Shown: positions 38,267 to 50,276 of the stretch, piece after piece
Numbering within the stretch: position 1 is the first letter of the stretch
Layout: the number at the start of each line of letters is the position of its first letter
Source: Chamaecrista fasciculata
Lineage: Eukaryota; Streptophyta; Magnoliopsida; Fabales; Fabaceae
Direction: 5' to 3'
DNA: 64,000 bases
NCBI GenBank assembly: GCA_003254925.1
Contig: QANZ01006359.1
Span: 5,696 to 69,695, forward strand
Translations under genes and position numbers: made by a program
Notes under the pieces: model-generated
Database searches by the model: none
What the model was told of the DNA's origin: nothing
What the model saw: only the letters and a program-made list of their open reading frames with translations

Positions 38267-41200
38267 TCAGAAAATTATCTCAATGGGATGTTCTTCATCC
38301 CCCACGAGCAACAAATGAGACCCTTCTTCGATCACCTTAGAACCAACCTCATTCGCTCTACTAAAGTGCTCACAAGGACTTAGCTCAAATCCAAGTTCTG
38401 CCTCTTCTCCTGCATCTAACAACACACTCTGAAAACCCACCAACTGTTTAATCGGATTTCCACTTCTCTGTTTTGCTTGCTTCGTAAACAGCAACACTGG
38501 ATGCTTCCCCACCATACTTCCGAGATTTTTAACTCCCACAGTGACAGACACTGACATGCTTTCACAAGCATCACCACCCAACTCTGAAACCAACTTGTAA
38601 CGTATGGTTTCTGAATCCTCAACCATCAAATGAGACGTTGATTGGTTAAAATGAAGGTTCTTGTGCGAAACAGAGACGAACTCATAGGAATATTTAGTGT
38701 AGCTTAGGCCGTAGCCGAACTCATACACCTTTGGACCTTTGTAAAATCGGTAGGTTCTTCCAGGATACCCAGATGATGGATCAGCTCGCATTCTCATGTC
38801 AGTCATCGGCACTTTTATAAAGTCCTTCGGGTACCATGTCAGTGGTAGTTTTCCTCCTGCATTAAGTCACAAACATAAGAACTATATTTTAGTCCTTAAT
38901 ATATAGGGTGACTAGCAATCTAAATCCTTAAAAATAACATTCCTTACAATGTCTCTCTCATACCCAAATTTGAATATCCGAGTGTTACTATGTTAGTTTA
39001 CTTATTAACATTGAAAGGAACTTTATATGTGAGGGACTAAATTGAAAGTCACTCTGACTATTAAGAACTGAAACATAATTTTCTCTAATTTTTACCTGGG
39101 TTGTGGTCGCCAAAGATAATCTGAGCAAGTGCAATCCCTCCAACTTCACCAGGATAACCAGCCCAGACGATGCTTCCAATCTTGTTGTCATACTTAGCTG
39201 AAGAGATATCTAAAGGCCCTCCACAAAAGAGCACCAAAATGACAGGTTTCTTGGAAGCCTTAGCAACACTCTCAATGAGTTCTTGTTGCTTCCCTGGTAA
39301 TTCAATTTGATCACGATCACGATCTTCCCTCTCTTGACTTTGATCCAATCCCATAATCATCACCACATAATCCACCTTCTTGGCAATATCAACAGCTTGG
39401 TCTATCTGAGCAGAAGCACACTTAACCCCATCATCACAACCAGGGTGATAAATGGTGTTCTTAACAAAATGCTGAAAGGCTTGCAATGGGGTAATGAATT
39501 TACAAGGAGGGCCTGCGTAGTTTCCTATAAGAGTGAGAGAAGCATTGGCATTAGGGCCTATGAGTGCGAGGGAAATAGAGGGTTTGGTTTTGGGGAGTGG
39601 GAGAAGTGAAGCAGAGTTCTTGAGAAGGACAATGCCATTTCTAGCTGCTTCAAGTGCTAAATAAAGGTGGTCTTTTGAACACACTTGAGTGGGAGCGATC
39701 ATGCCGAATGAGAGTTTTGATGGATTGCCATCAAATAGCCCAAGCCTTATTCTAATGGAGAACAGGTTGTGAAGGGCACGGTCTACTTGAGATATTGGTA
39801 CTTTTTTCTGCTCTACTGCTGATTTAGCATGCTTGTTTAAGTAATCACCGCATTCCACATCCATGCCTGTATTGCTTCCAAATAATCAAATTACAAAAGC
39901 GAATTCACTATGAACATGTGTATTCTTCTTATGCATGTGTAACAAAATGTAAATACAAGAGTGAAAAGAATAGCCTAGAGTGAGTGAACAACTGAAGTCA
40001 AGGCAAGGGAAAAAGGGAATTCCACTAGTGAAGCAAGAATTGCATAATCTTGTATACGATTGGACCGATCCCAACAGTTCAATTACAATAATTGACACGT
40101 CCATTTCACAGAGTGCTACATTCAATTCAACTATCATTGAGAAAATACCTTTTTCGGCCTTTTGGTTAAGAACTTAAAATCAACTTTGAACTCCAAAATT
40201 AAAAATAAAAAAGATTGAAAGAGAGAGTTTCACTTTTCCTTTTTTTTTTTTTTTTTTTTTTTCCCTTTNNNNNNNNNNNTTTTTTTTTTTTTTTCTTTTT
40301 CCCTTTTTTGAGGACGAAAAGATAAGATCGGCGGTGGTCATTGGTTAAAAAAAAAAAGAGAAAAAGAGGGTGAGATTAGACGGAAGCATAGTGATCAGTT
40401 TTGGGAACTTTGGAAAAAATCGCATCAAATTCCAAGAATATGGACTGCTTCACATGTGTGAAAAAAAGAAGGTACGAAGAAAATGGCTAGAGTATTAATT
40501 AAAGAGGCCACATAACATAGGGGGTCCAAGGCATTGGCGCTTGCTATTATAGGCTTACCCGATAACATTCACAGCTAAGTAAACCGACAGAGCACAAAGT
40601 GTCAAAATCTTCCTGCCAAGTTGCCTTCTTACCCAATTATAAAATAATCCCACACACAATTTCAATTTCGTAAAGGAAATTCAAAAAAGCAGCCCCCTAT
40701 AGGATTAGGATTAGGAGCGTGGCTCAACAATATTACCCACCAACTAAAGATAAAGCAGCCCCCTAATCTAATCTGAGATATCAGGAACGTTATAATTATA
40801 GAATAATAATAATAAGGCTTAAGTGCAATTTTGGTCCCCTAACTTTCGCAAAGGTCTCAATTTGGTCCCCTAACTTTTTTTGTTGCAATTTTGATCCCCT
40901 AACTTTTGCAAAGGTCTCAATTTGGTCCCCTAACTTTTTTTGTTGCAATTTTGGTCCCCTAACTTTCGCAAAGGTCTCAATTTGGTCCCCTAACTTTTTA
41001 TGTTGCAATTTTGGTCCTCTAACTCTTGAAAACGTCTCACTATTGGTCTTAAGTACACTTCCAAGTCATGAAAACGTCTCTGCATAATGGTCATTTTTTA
41101 ATCTACTTCACCCATATTTGTCACGTCATCAGCACTAACGGCAGATAATGGATGGACAAAGTGCACTTGGGACAGACAGTCAGACGCTTTCAAAAGTTAG

Positions 41201-42698
41201 GCAACCAAAATTGCAACAAAAAAAGTTAGGGGACCAAATTGAGACCTTTACGAAAGTTAGGGGACCAAAATTGAAACAAAAAAAGTTAAGGGACCTAATT
41301 GAGACCTTTGCAAAAGTTAGGGGACCAAAATTGCAACAAAAAAGTTAGGGGACCAAATTGAGACCTTTGCGAAAGTTAAGGGACCAAAATTACACTTGAG
41401 TCTAATAATAATAATATACTTTCTTGATAAATGAATAAAGTATGAATATCACAAAAAGCAAAGTGAGTACCAGCCCGAAGAACATCGGCGACAGCATCTT
41501 CCGGCGTTTTTGCATATCCTTGCTCATCATAAATGATTCTTACTGCCCCACAATCCGAAGTGATATACCTGGTAGAAAGTTTCAACTTTTACCCACTCAA
41601 ATAAGTAAAACATTCTAATTTAGACACAAGCAAATAATGTATGTCATGTGTGAATGTGTGATCTGTCGGTGATAGTGTCAAGAGATTTTTAATTTTGATT
41701 TATTTACCCATGGAAATCCCATTTTTTTCTGGCGGTATTAGTCAAGAGATTGAAATCTGCGCAGTTTGGAACCCCATTGATGCGATTGTAAGCACACATT
41801 ATCCCACTCGCACGCCCTTGCTCCACGCAACTTTGGAATGGTGGCTGATAAGTGTCTGCTAAATCTTGCACACTCACCTGATTCACAATGCAAATCAGAA
41901 TCAGATCCACAAGAATCTATATATATATATATCTGAATCTGATTAAAAAGAATTAGCCTTTTTTAAAATCAGAATGAGAATACATACTTTGGCATCGAAG
42001 ACAAAGCGATTGACACCATTCCAGTTGTCCAAATCGTAAGCAGTGAAATGCTTGCAACAAGCAGAAGCTTGAAGATGACCTTTAACTTTACCTTTACCTT
42101 TACCTTTTTGTACTTGGAAAGAATCACCTTGAATCCCTCTCACATACGAAACGGCATACTTGGAAGTAACCAAAGGGTCTTCCCCTGGCGTTTCTTGGCC
42201 TCTTCCCCAACGAGGGTCTCTGAAGATGTTAATGTTAGGAGCCCAAAACGTCATGCCGTTTGCTTGCCCTGCATTGTACACTGCTCTCGCTTCTGTTCCA
42301 ATGGCTTTACCGATTTTGTACCAGAGAGTGGAATCGAAGGTAGCGGCAGAGAGAATAACTTGAGGGAAACTGGTGGCACCAGAAATGGTGCCATTTAATC
42401 GAATGCCTTTTCCTGCGTTTGCAACACCGTGTAATGCTTCGTTCCACCATTCGTATGCGGGAATGCCGAGTCGGGGAATTGCAGGGGCCGAGTTCACGAG
42501 TTGACTCAGTTTCTCGTCTAATGTGAGGCGGGAGACGAGGTCTTTGGCTCTTTGACTCACTGGAAGCTTGGGATTGCAGAATGGGTAGGATCTAGTGGAT
42601 GGGTTGGACGAGTCGCAAGCAAAAGGGGGCTGAGTCTGACTCAACTCGCCATGAAGAAGAAGAAGCAAGAAGACAAACATAACGGGAGACATTTTCAT
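38267..42698 (-). CDS. Beta-D-xylosidase, GH3 family (BXL7-like)
   Basis: Five exons on the minus strand: 41988-42698, 41708-41877, 41471-41568, 39096-39866, 38267-38856; 2340 bases, 779 aa, the usual plant BXL length. The N-terminus is a signal peptide (~22 residues). GH3 landmarks: [36 protein letters not shown], and the catalytic nucleophile D299 in YITSDCGAV. Exon 4 carries the second GH3 domain ([22 protein letters not shown]) and exon 5 the C-terminal fibronectin-III-like domain. Known family role: apoplastic trimming of xylan or arabinan side chains in cell walls. YITSDCGAV with [18 protein letters not shown] resembles the BXL6/7 subgroup rather than BXL1/4. Intron 3 (39867-41470) is enlarged by a MITE and contains an 11-N gap. 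Confidence 0.96.
40234..40309. other. Poly-T tract with 11-N gap in BXL7 intron 3
   Basis: Long T-runs flank Ns at 40269-40279. A homopolymer is the probable cause of the unresolved bases. It does not touch an exon. Confidence 0.8.
40817..41402. mobile_element. MITE with tandemly repeated inverted arms, in BXL7 intron 3
   Basis: The left arm (about 40817-41040) consists of about four tandem ~60-bp units of 'caattttggtcccctaactt' + 'cgcaaaggtctcaatttgg'. The right arm (about 41190-41400) carries the same units inverted. The ends cttaagtgcaattttggtc and gaccaaaattacacttgag are inverted, and (aat)n lies on both flanks, a possible target duplication. The centre 41040-41190 is unique. Frames at 40796 and 41148 are artefacts of the arm repeats. 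Confidence 0.85.
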
Positions 42699-42934
42699 TC
42701 TGTCCTATTTCATACAGTGGAGAATTGCAGTGCACAGCAAGACCTTTATTTCTTTGTAGTTGTAGTGTTGTACTATTTAGTATTTACTATATCATTTTTT
42801 GCTTTCAAGATTTTTATCAAGGGTTTTCTTAAGAAAAGTACTATAGCGCAAATAATGCCTTTTTATTTTTTACTTTGATTTTGGCACGAATTTCAAAATA
42901 ATGAAATAAAATTAAAAAAAGCTCAAAATGTAGA

Positions 42935-43322
42935 TTTGGTCACATATCTTTTGCTCAGTTTTCAATTTGGTCCCATATATTTTTTTGTTGCACTTTTCAT
43001 CCCTTATTTTTGAGTCATTTTTCAATTTGGTCCTATATCTTTTTTTAATACAGATATGTTCTTATATCTTTAGGTCAATTGTAGAATTGGTTCTATATCT
43101 TTGAGTCAAGTATAAAAGTGGTCTTATCTCTTTGCAAAAAGATCAACTAACAGTTGATACTTTTACAAAGATATGAGATCCGTTCTGCAATTTAACCAAA
43201 AATGATATGGACTAAATTGGGACCTGTTGCAAAGATATGGAATCAAAAGTGCAACAAAAAAATATACATGACCAAATTAGGAACTCAACCAAAAATATGA
43301 GATCAAATTTACAATTTGACCT
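42935..43322. mobile_element. Foldback MITE upstream of BXL7 (~390 bp)
   Basis: The left end (tagatttggtcacatatctt, then caatttggtcccatatat) is mirrored by the right end (atatgagatcaaatttacaa, ggaccaaatt..). Internal 'ttgttgcacttttca' is mirrored by 'aaaagtgcaacaaaa'. It sits ~240 bases upstream of the BXL7 start, within its likely promoter. The same family is nested at 21.1-21.4 kb. Confidence 0.7.
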
Positions 43323-45770
43323 ACAAATAAGAAAGAGGAGAGAAAGTGAAAGAAAAGATGGATTGATGGGAAGCAAAATCCTTTCTACAAAGCGATCGAT
43401 CCATCCTACTCCAAGTGACTCGGATGCTGATTCACTTTGGCAATGTAAAATAAATGGATGGATTGAGACAGTGGCTAAAATGGACTGGGGACCTTATATA
43501 TATAAATACACATTACACACTAATCAAGCAATCAAAGGGTTTTATAATTTTATTGAAAGATAGTTAAGGAAAGACCGAAAGAGGATGTTTACGCGAATAA
43601 TTAAAACAATTAAACAAGTGACATAACACCTCAACTATAAATAAATAAGACGGAGTAACAAGAGTCCAGTGATGAGAAATGGGCACAGGTACAGCATCTT
43701 TTATTGATTTCTTGAGAAGAGACAAGAAGGTTTCTTTTCTTTCTTTTTTTTTTTGGTGGACGACAAGAAGGTATTTAATTTATTACTATTTAAGTTCAAT
43801 GAATCATCAACCCTGAGATGGATCACTCTCTTCAAAAGGATCATTTCTTTATTACACGAGTATTATTTTACAATTTCCATTTGAATTTTGAACTCAAATT
43901 CAATTTTGTTTTTGTTTTTTTTTTAGTCAATTTCTTATGTTAATTTAAATAATTTTGTCATACTAATCAATAACAACATATACTTCTAACGAAAATATAT
44001 ATTTCTATCACCAAAAATATATATATATATATATTTCGACTTTTTAAATTAAATTTTTAATCTTATTATGTTAGTCATCGTTGTATACATCATTAATATT
44101 TTAATATAAAATTTTATTTTTCTTTTATGAAAAATGATAATCAAATCTTAATGACTTGGATCTCTGCAGTATGAAGGATGGTACAATCTCCCTAATTTAG
44201 GGAGAGAAATGAGTCCATATACACGACCATAGGATTGACTAACACTTTGTGCTCTTCCCCTTTTCCATGTTTTATTTTTTTTTCTCGTCTTGTCTTTTTC
44301 TCTTAGATTTATCCTCCTGATATTGGGGATCCAGAGCAGGAAGCTTCAGAGCTTATTCTCTGCTAAAAAGTTTCTCACCCAACCCCACTTCTTTTACGCC
44401 AGCAAAATCTGTTAATTCCTTTAGCCCATTAGCCCATGACCAAATGTCTACTTCAAAATACACTTTTTTTTTATTTTCAGCCCAAATCTTAATTCTAGTT
44501 CTAGCCCATTTGTCACAACTAGTCCCAACCTTATCTTATTCACCATTCCTGTGGGTTTTCCATATCAACCCAATGTCCACACGTCAAACTTCAACTTTCA
44601 ATCCTTCACCTCATTAAGAAAGGTTTTCTTCTCTTTGTGGTTTGATGTTCTCTTTGTATCTACACTTGAAGTAAAAATTGAAGAAGAAATTGAAACGAGT
44701 AAGAAGATGAATCTCTCTCGAGAGATGATTGGTATGTTACCTCTTTGTGAAATCTTTTAAGTTTTTTTTTGTTTTTCTATATTTTAGTGTATATCTACTT
44801 ATATATGTATAAAAGATCTAGATTTATCTTCCTTCTTTTTAAGTATATTGCTTAAGATTTTTTTTTCTCTTATACTAATGAAGAGCATAAGGCTAATGTA
44901 TTCACTGTTGTTAGATAGATCAGTGGGTCTTACTTAGTCTCCCTTGATGAATACCAAAAAAAAAATCCTTCACCTAATTTTTGTTTTGGAATTGGATTTA
45001 GCTTTACCAATCACATATCCAAATCATGTTTCATAATAGATTTGACCTGCAGTTGAAAATTTACACCAAACCAACGCCAACGCTCGCTCTCTACATCAAG
45101 GTAGTTTGTCATCTTTGAAAACTACCTCATCATTCTTATTCAAATTTATCTGCCCAGCAACTAAAAATAAATTATTATTTAGTCCCAAGCGCTTGCAAAG
45201 CCCAGTTAAGAAACTGCCTGTGATTTGTGAATGTGTAATGACAGTAATATTATGGCTCAGCAAGATTTTTTTTTTTAAAAAAAAGGACCTTATCCAGTTA
45301 TCCTATAGCTAGATTGTTCCCAACAATATTTAATCGGTAGTTGGGAATAATTTAGTACGTCGCTCATTAGATAATGGTATTTAATCCTGGCAAGTAATTA
45401 ATCTAATCTTTTTTTCTTAAATATCAGGATATTTTATTTCATTTATTTCATTAACGTGACACCGATTGGAATTCAATTAGGTTGGAATGGGTTTAGTGGA
45501 TAGTGGATAATCTGATTAAGTGAAAAGCCGATGCAGATATACATATATGCATACACTTGTTAGAGAATAAAGTTTTGTATTTATGATTTGATGCTGGTAC
45601 AGTAGGCATCCATGTGTATATATATATATATATATAATGTCGAAAAGAATTATCAGGTGATCCCTTTAAACTAAAGCCATCACGGTTCTGCGATTCACAC
45701 ATATATGCACATTTCGAACAAAAGTTTACTCACCATGTCAGCATCAGTGATAAGATATATCGATTTTTTA
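43323..45770. other. Intergenic AT-rich region
   Basis: No gene recognised. It contains (AT)n microsatellites near 44018-44034 and 45616-45637 and a C/T-rich stretch at 44230-44560. Short frames at 44551-44760 and 45106-45312 lack motifs or splice context that would support them. Confidence 0.4.
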
Positions 45771-45855
45771 TGTAAATATCAGATGTAAATAATTCTTTTA
45801 TTATTTTCGTTATTTATAGGAAGTTAGTTATAGGACTTTCTAGAAATGATGAGCT

Positions 45856-46122
45856 GTAGGAATTTGTTAGATTTTCTGTTTTGAGGCACATGGGATGCAT
45901 TCCTCATATGCAGCTGTATATATACCCTTTTTTGGATTCTGAATAATACACATACAATTTTACCTTGCATTTTATTTCGTACATGGTATCAGAGCCAGGT
46001 TTTGAGGCACATGGGATGCATTCCTCATATGCAGTTGTATATATACCCTTTTTTGGATTCTGAATAATACACATACAATTTTACCTTGCATTTTATTTCG
46101 TACATGGTATCAGAGCCAGGTT
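45856..46122 (+). mobile_element. Ty1/Copia LTR 3' part with tRNA-Met primer binding site, duplicated
   Basis: A TATA-like tgtatatataccc and a terminal ttatttcgtaca precede tggtatcagagccagg, the classic Copia primer binding site complementary to initiator tRNA-Met (45984-45999, and again 46105-46120). The ~121-bp segment is present twice in tandem (45881-46001, 46002-46122) with one clear difference (cagctg/cagttg), and an N follows at 46124. No gag-pol follows, so it is a truncated element. The 5' limit is not certain. Confidence 0.75.
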
Positions 46123-46385
46123 TNCAAGTTGTAACTTGTAAGTTTCATAAGTAATTTTCATCTCGTAGCAGTTTTCTTATAATTCAGATGTTGTAAGGAC
46201 CATCAAGTCAACTAATGGATTCATTGCTTGTCGCCATTGAATCAATGATCTATAAAATTTCTTCCTAAATTTTAATATAGAAATTGATAGAGATGTATGT
46301 CTTTAAGCTGTATATGTTAAAATTCAGATACATAAGCTGTATATGTTAAAATTCAGATCCATGCACCATCTTGTTTAAAGCATAC

Positions 46386-46442
46386 CCCCAGCAAAGCAAT
46401 TATTTTGGGATGTTGAATCTTGCTTAACAAATCCATCTCATG
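46386..46442 (-). pseudogene. Captured exon of a receptor-like protein kinase
   Basis: A 57-base minus-strand exon bounded by gaattgcag and gtatgc encodes HEMDLLSKIQHPKIIALLG. This matches kinase subdomains III-IV of plant receptor-like kinases (typical form E-x-ELLS-x-IQHPNIISLLG). No other kinase parts (VAVK lysine loop, HRD, DFG) are seen nearby, so it is a fragment. Confidence 0.65.
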
Positions 46443-46514
46443 CTGCAATTCGATCACATCATTTAACAGAATTTTGATTACAAAAAACAGAGAAGCAAAA
46501 TGAAGAGAAAATTT

Positions 46515-46735
46515 ATTTTTTTAGTCCTTAAATTTATCTTAAAACTACAATCTAGTCCCTGAATATTGAAAATATACTTTAGTCTCTATTATTATTTTTA
46601 CAAACATCAATTGTTTAGTCCTCACAATTGACGTTTTAATACCTAAATAAATTACGATTGTGAAAAGAAATGAGACTAAAAAGATATTTTTCCAATATTC
46701 AAGGATTAAATCATAATTTTGAAACAAATCCAACC
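46515..46735. mobile_element. Small MITE-like inverted repeat (~220 bp)
   Basis: 'tttttttagtccttaaattt', 'tctagtccctgaatattga' and 'tatactttagtctc' on the left are inverted as 'gagactaaaaagatattt', 'tcaatattcaaggatta' variants and 'caaggattaaatcataat' on the right. Non-coding. It sits between two captured gene fragments. Confidence 0.5.
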
Positions 46736-46741
46736 CAGAAC

Positions 46742-46893
46742 CACCATGTTACAGCATCATCAAAACCTTTTTCAATAACTGGCTTATCCAGCAGTCCTCC
46801 TCCTTTGCTTGGTCCTGTTGCTACTACAGCCGTAGGAATGCAAAGATTGCAGCATGGTCCTTTACAAAGAGGATATCTATTCCCTATATAGTC
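46742..46893 (-). pseudogene. Captured fragment of ClpS adaptor (CLPS1-like, chloroplast)
   Basis: The minus strand reads PTAVVATGPSKGGGLLDKP then VIEKGFDDAV. GKGGGLLDKPVIEKTTPGRES is the lead-in to the ClpS domain of plant chloroplast ClpS1, the N-recognin adaptor for the ClpCP protease. The match stops after VIEK and the ClpS core (YRVILHND) is missing, so this is a partial, non-functional copy. Confidence 0.65.
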
Positions 46894-47164
46894 AAACTAA
46901 CGTTACTCAGTGTTCTTACTCTTAAAGCACTCATACACATAGATAATTCAAGTATGCATCACAAAATGAACAAATTCTCCAATAATTAAACATTCTGCAT
47001 CATATAAAGCAACTTTTGAGGTGTTTCTAGAAACGATACGGTATATATCCTCATATCTTGCAATACCAACATTATGGATGCGTTCTTCTAGGTTGATATT
47101 AGAAAGCATTAAATCATAGCACTAAATAAATGAATTTAAACTAAATATTTATCGATAAACTGCA

Positions 47165-47490
47165 TAGAGTCAAATGATATAATACCTCCCAAGTTTGACA
47201 AATCTGCAGTTAGATCAGACAGGCTAAAATCCCACTGAATCTGATCAAGCGATTTGGAAATTCCATTGTTGCCCTCTCATGTAAATTGCAGTCCAGGTGA
47301 ACTTGTCATATAAGATATGAATACAGTATCCAGAGCTGATGGATCTGTTTTAATTCTTGATATATCTAATGCAGTGAAGGGGAAACAACCACCGGATGCT
47401 AATGATGTAGAGCTCACCGCCATTTCTGTGCTGATTGGTGGAATAGCAGGAGCAGTATCAGGAGCACTGTGGTCCATTATCATACTTCAA
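47165..47490 (-). pseudogene. Unidentified gene fragment with an in-frame stop
   Basis: One minus-strand frame runs from MDHSAPDTAPAIPPISTEMA (near 47470) through SSTSLASGGCFPFTALDI to a TGA at 47277-47279, then continues in frame as EGNNGISKSLDQIQWDFSLS and DLTADLSNLGG to a gtatta donor near 47186. The uniform, acidic/Ser-rich, protein-like composition on both sides of the stop suggests a once-coding exon that acquired a nonsense change. I do not recognise the parent family. Confidence 0.4.
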
Positions 47491-48679
47491 CAATGACAAA
47501 AGTAGCTGCATTAGGAATTTCTATCAAGCAACACACTTAAAAGGAGAAAAATGAAGAAATAACTGCACATTTCATTTATCTTCAATTCAAGAGCATGACA
47601 GCAAAAACAATCCAAGCATAATATTTGTAATGCAAGAACACGCAAAGTGGACATAATTAAGGGTTTGAGCAATCATATTTTGGATGGAGAAAATCTTTTG
47701 TTGGATATCATAGGTTAAAACCTCAACAGGGTTATGAAGTGCCTTAGAAAATGACCATGAAACATCTTAACAAACAATAAGAAACACATTATTAGTAGTC
47801 ATGCCACCAAATATCTCATTGATCAAACCAATTGGGATATTCAAACAACACAACATCCATTCACATATATATGGCTGAGTGGAGAAAAATCAAAATGGTC
47901 AAGATGAAAATAACTCCATAGCAATCTTATCAATAAGCAAGTAAAATGAAAGAACAGGACATATTTGGATAGGTTCTCACTCAAGAACATTGTTCAACAG
48001 CTACATAAATTTATTTATAATTTCATCTTTACTTCTTTATATACCCAATAATAAGAGCGAAAACATCATATATGGTCTAGTGATTCTATTCACAACATAT
48101 AAGCAATATTATAATATAAAACGCACTGCATATTCAATGGCTCTTCACTTCCAAATCCCTATAGAATCCAGAGTACACAGGTGCAATTGATAAAGAGAAA
48201 GGCTAATAAATTTCTAAGACAGCACCAATAGATGGATTATACCTGGCGCAAGGCTGAATTTGCATTTTGTTGTTGGTTTTTCCCTGTCTAGTAATTTTGC
48301 ATTCTGTTTCACTGACTTCAGATATATAATGTATGATTATACCTCCACAAGCCATCTGAGAGTGATGAGTTTAATTAATGAAGAGCCTACTTTTTTCTGA
48401 AGCTAAAAATAGACTCGTACATGAGATGGTTTTGCTGCGTCGATCAATTAAAGCAGAACCTACCTTTTGCTGGCCTGTTTCAAATATCTACAATTGAGAT
48501 GTGAAGCAATATATAAAACTTCAACAAAATAAGGAGCAGGGCCTTGAGAAAAAAAAATCTAATATTAAATATTCACTCCTCAGCATTGAAATGCTCAACC
48601 CCCTAGTCTTCATCCCATATAAATAAAATTACTAACATACATATATAATAAAACCCATAATTTATTCTTATAAACTTAC
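47491..48679. other. Non-coding spacer within the chimeric fragment block
   Basis: AT-rich, with no exon-like segment identified on either strand. Confidence 0.35.
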
Positions 48680-48719
48680 CATCATAGTGGTGACCTCCCT
48701 GCCCATGAGCCATCATGAC
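48680..48719 (-). pseudogene. Short splice-bounded exon fragment, parent unknown
   Basis: The 40-base minus-strand segment is bounded by tatgcag and gtaagt and reads VMMAHGQGGHHYDG. Strong splice context supports a former exon. I cannot place the peptide. Confidence 0.35.
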
Positions 48720-48808
48720 CTGCATAATTAATCAATTAATTAAGCAAGCATCCAAACTCAAGTCAGAAAAATCTTTCTACATTAGATGTATTTCATCTGT
48801 AAGTATAC

Positions 48809-48897
48809 TTTTTCAAACAGGTTTCCCAATATGCTTGCTGCCAATCAGTTGGTTGGATCTGCTTCGCAAGATCTGGCCATCTTAACTTAAGTAACTC
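48809..48897 (-). pseudogene. Splice-bounded exon fragment, parent unknown
   Basis: An 89-base minus-strand segment reads ELLKLRWPDLAKQIQP then TDWQQAYWETCLKK, bounded by gaaag and gtatac. The Trp-rich, globular composition is clearly protein-like and resembles plant F-box/RNI-type sequences, but I cannot assign it firmly. Confidence 0.4.
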
Positions 48898-50188
48898 CTT
48901 TCAAGCTGTGTTTTCATTCCAATCCAGATGAGATTGTAAAAGCAAAATGAACTGATGTTAGCATACAAAGTATGTAATAAGGTAAAGGGAGACTGAATGT
49001 ATAATTAGATTAAAATCTTAATAATTGAAGACTTCATTTCACTAAAATGAGCTGCCCTCTAACTGGATACTTTCTCCACTCAAAGATTTNAAAAAAAAAA
49101 AAAAAAAAAAACCTCAAAGCATATAACGACTTGAAAGCTGAGGGAGATTGTTCTTGTAGGCCATTGCGACGCTTCTTCTGCAAGCCCAGTGAAGGAGATT
49201 GACATACCTGGAGGCCAATGCACAACACATGTTAATTTAGAGACTAAAAACATCATTATCATCAAATCCAAAAGATTTTTGTATAAAAAGTAAAACAGGC
49301 CAGTTTCATTTTTTAGGTTTAACTTTGTCATAATAGTCAAGATCAGAAAATGATTAATAAAAATCAGGGACTAAATGATCAGAAAATGATTTATCAGAGC
49401 AATTTAACTGCAGATCAACGGTCTAAGCAAAGAAATCATTAATCATTGACTTCTAATGACATTGTAATATTTTATGACATTGTAATCATTAATCATTAAT
49501 AAGAAATTACCTCTACTAATATTAAGTCATAAGTGAACATACCTTGGGAAATTTTATGATTTGAATTTCTCTAGCGGAAATTCCTTTACAGCTGTATTTT
49601 TGCTTGGTAGTGCAGTGCAGATTCAAAGTTTTATGATTTGAATTTCTCTAGTGGAAAAAGTTTATTTATACTATAGGGTAATTTTCAGTTTCATCCCCTA
49701 TATTTTTTTATCATCAATTCTGTCCCTAATGTTTACAAAAGTTCTCAATTGTGTCCTAAAACAGGTTAATATCATCAAATTAATGATACAAAAAGTCTCA
49801 TATGTTGATTATATAACCAAAAAGTCTCAAATTAATGATATGATCAAGGGTTCATAATTACAACCTACCAATTACATGTTCAAGGAAATGAATATGCAGA
49901 AATTAGCTTTGGCACTCTTCTGAGTTTCAATAAAATTAGCATTGCTCCTATTAAACTTAGCATATGTATAACTTATTAACAGGAGTAGTCTATAGTCCAA
50001 AAATGACTTAAAAGTGATAACTGTTTGGGTATTAAAAAAAAAGTAGCTGCAATAATAATATAAAAGAAAAAGAGACGTGCACATAATCATGATTATCTAG
50101 CAGTAACAACAGAAGAAATTGGTGGAACTCAACCATGCAAATCAGATGGAAATAACAATCAAGAAGTAGATGAACATCTCAGGCATAC

Positions 50189-50276
50189 ATCGTAAACCAT
50201 CAGCATCAGATGCTAGAAGTTTTGCAGCAATAATCTCTCCTACAAATGGACGAAACATTATTAGAGTGAACACCAC
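50189..50276 (-). pseudogene. Captured exon of RNA polymerase III subunit RPC8 (NRPC7/RPC25-like)
   Basis: An 88-base minus-strand exon bounded by atatggcag and gtatgc reads VVFTLIMFRPFVGEIIAAKL then LASDADGLR. The family pattern is FRMIVFRPFVGEVIAAKxKESDANGLRLTLGFF of the Pol III stalk subunit RPC8. Only this exon is present, with substitutions in otherwise conserved positions (LLASDAD for KESDA). It is a fragment. Confidence 0.75.

Noticed and set aside
42048-42398. 116-aa plus-strand frame
   Set aside because: It is the antisense shadow of BXL7 exon 1.
49034-49340. Possible exon piece near 49.17 kb on the minus strand
   Set aside because: Next to an N and a poly-A tract; acceptor-like sites exist but the reading frame and parent are unclear.
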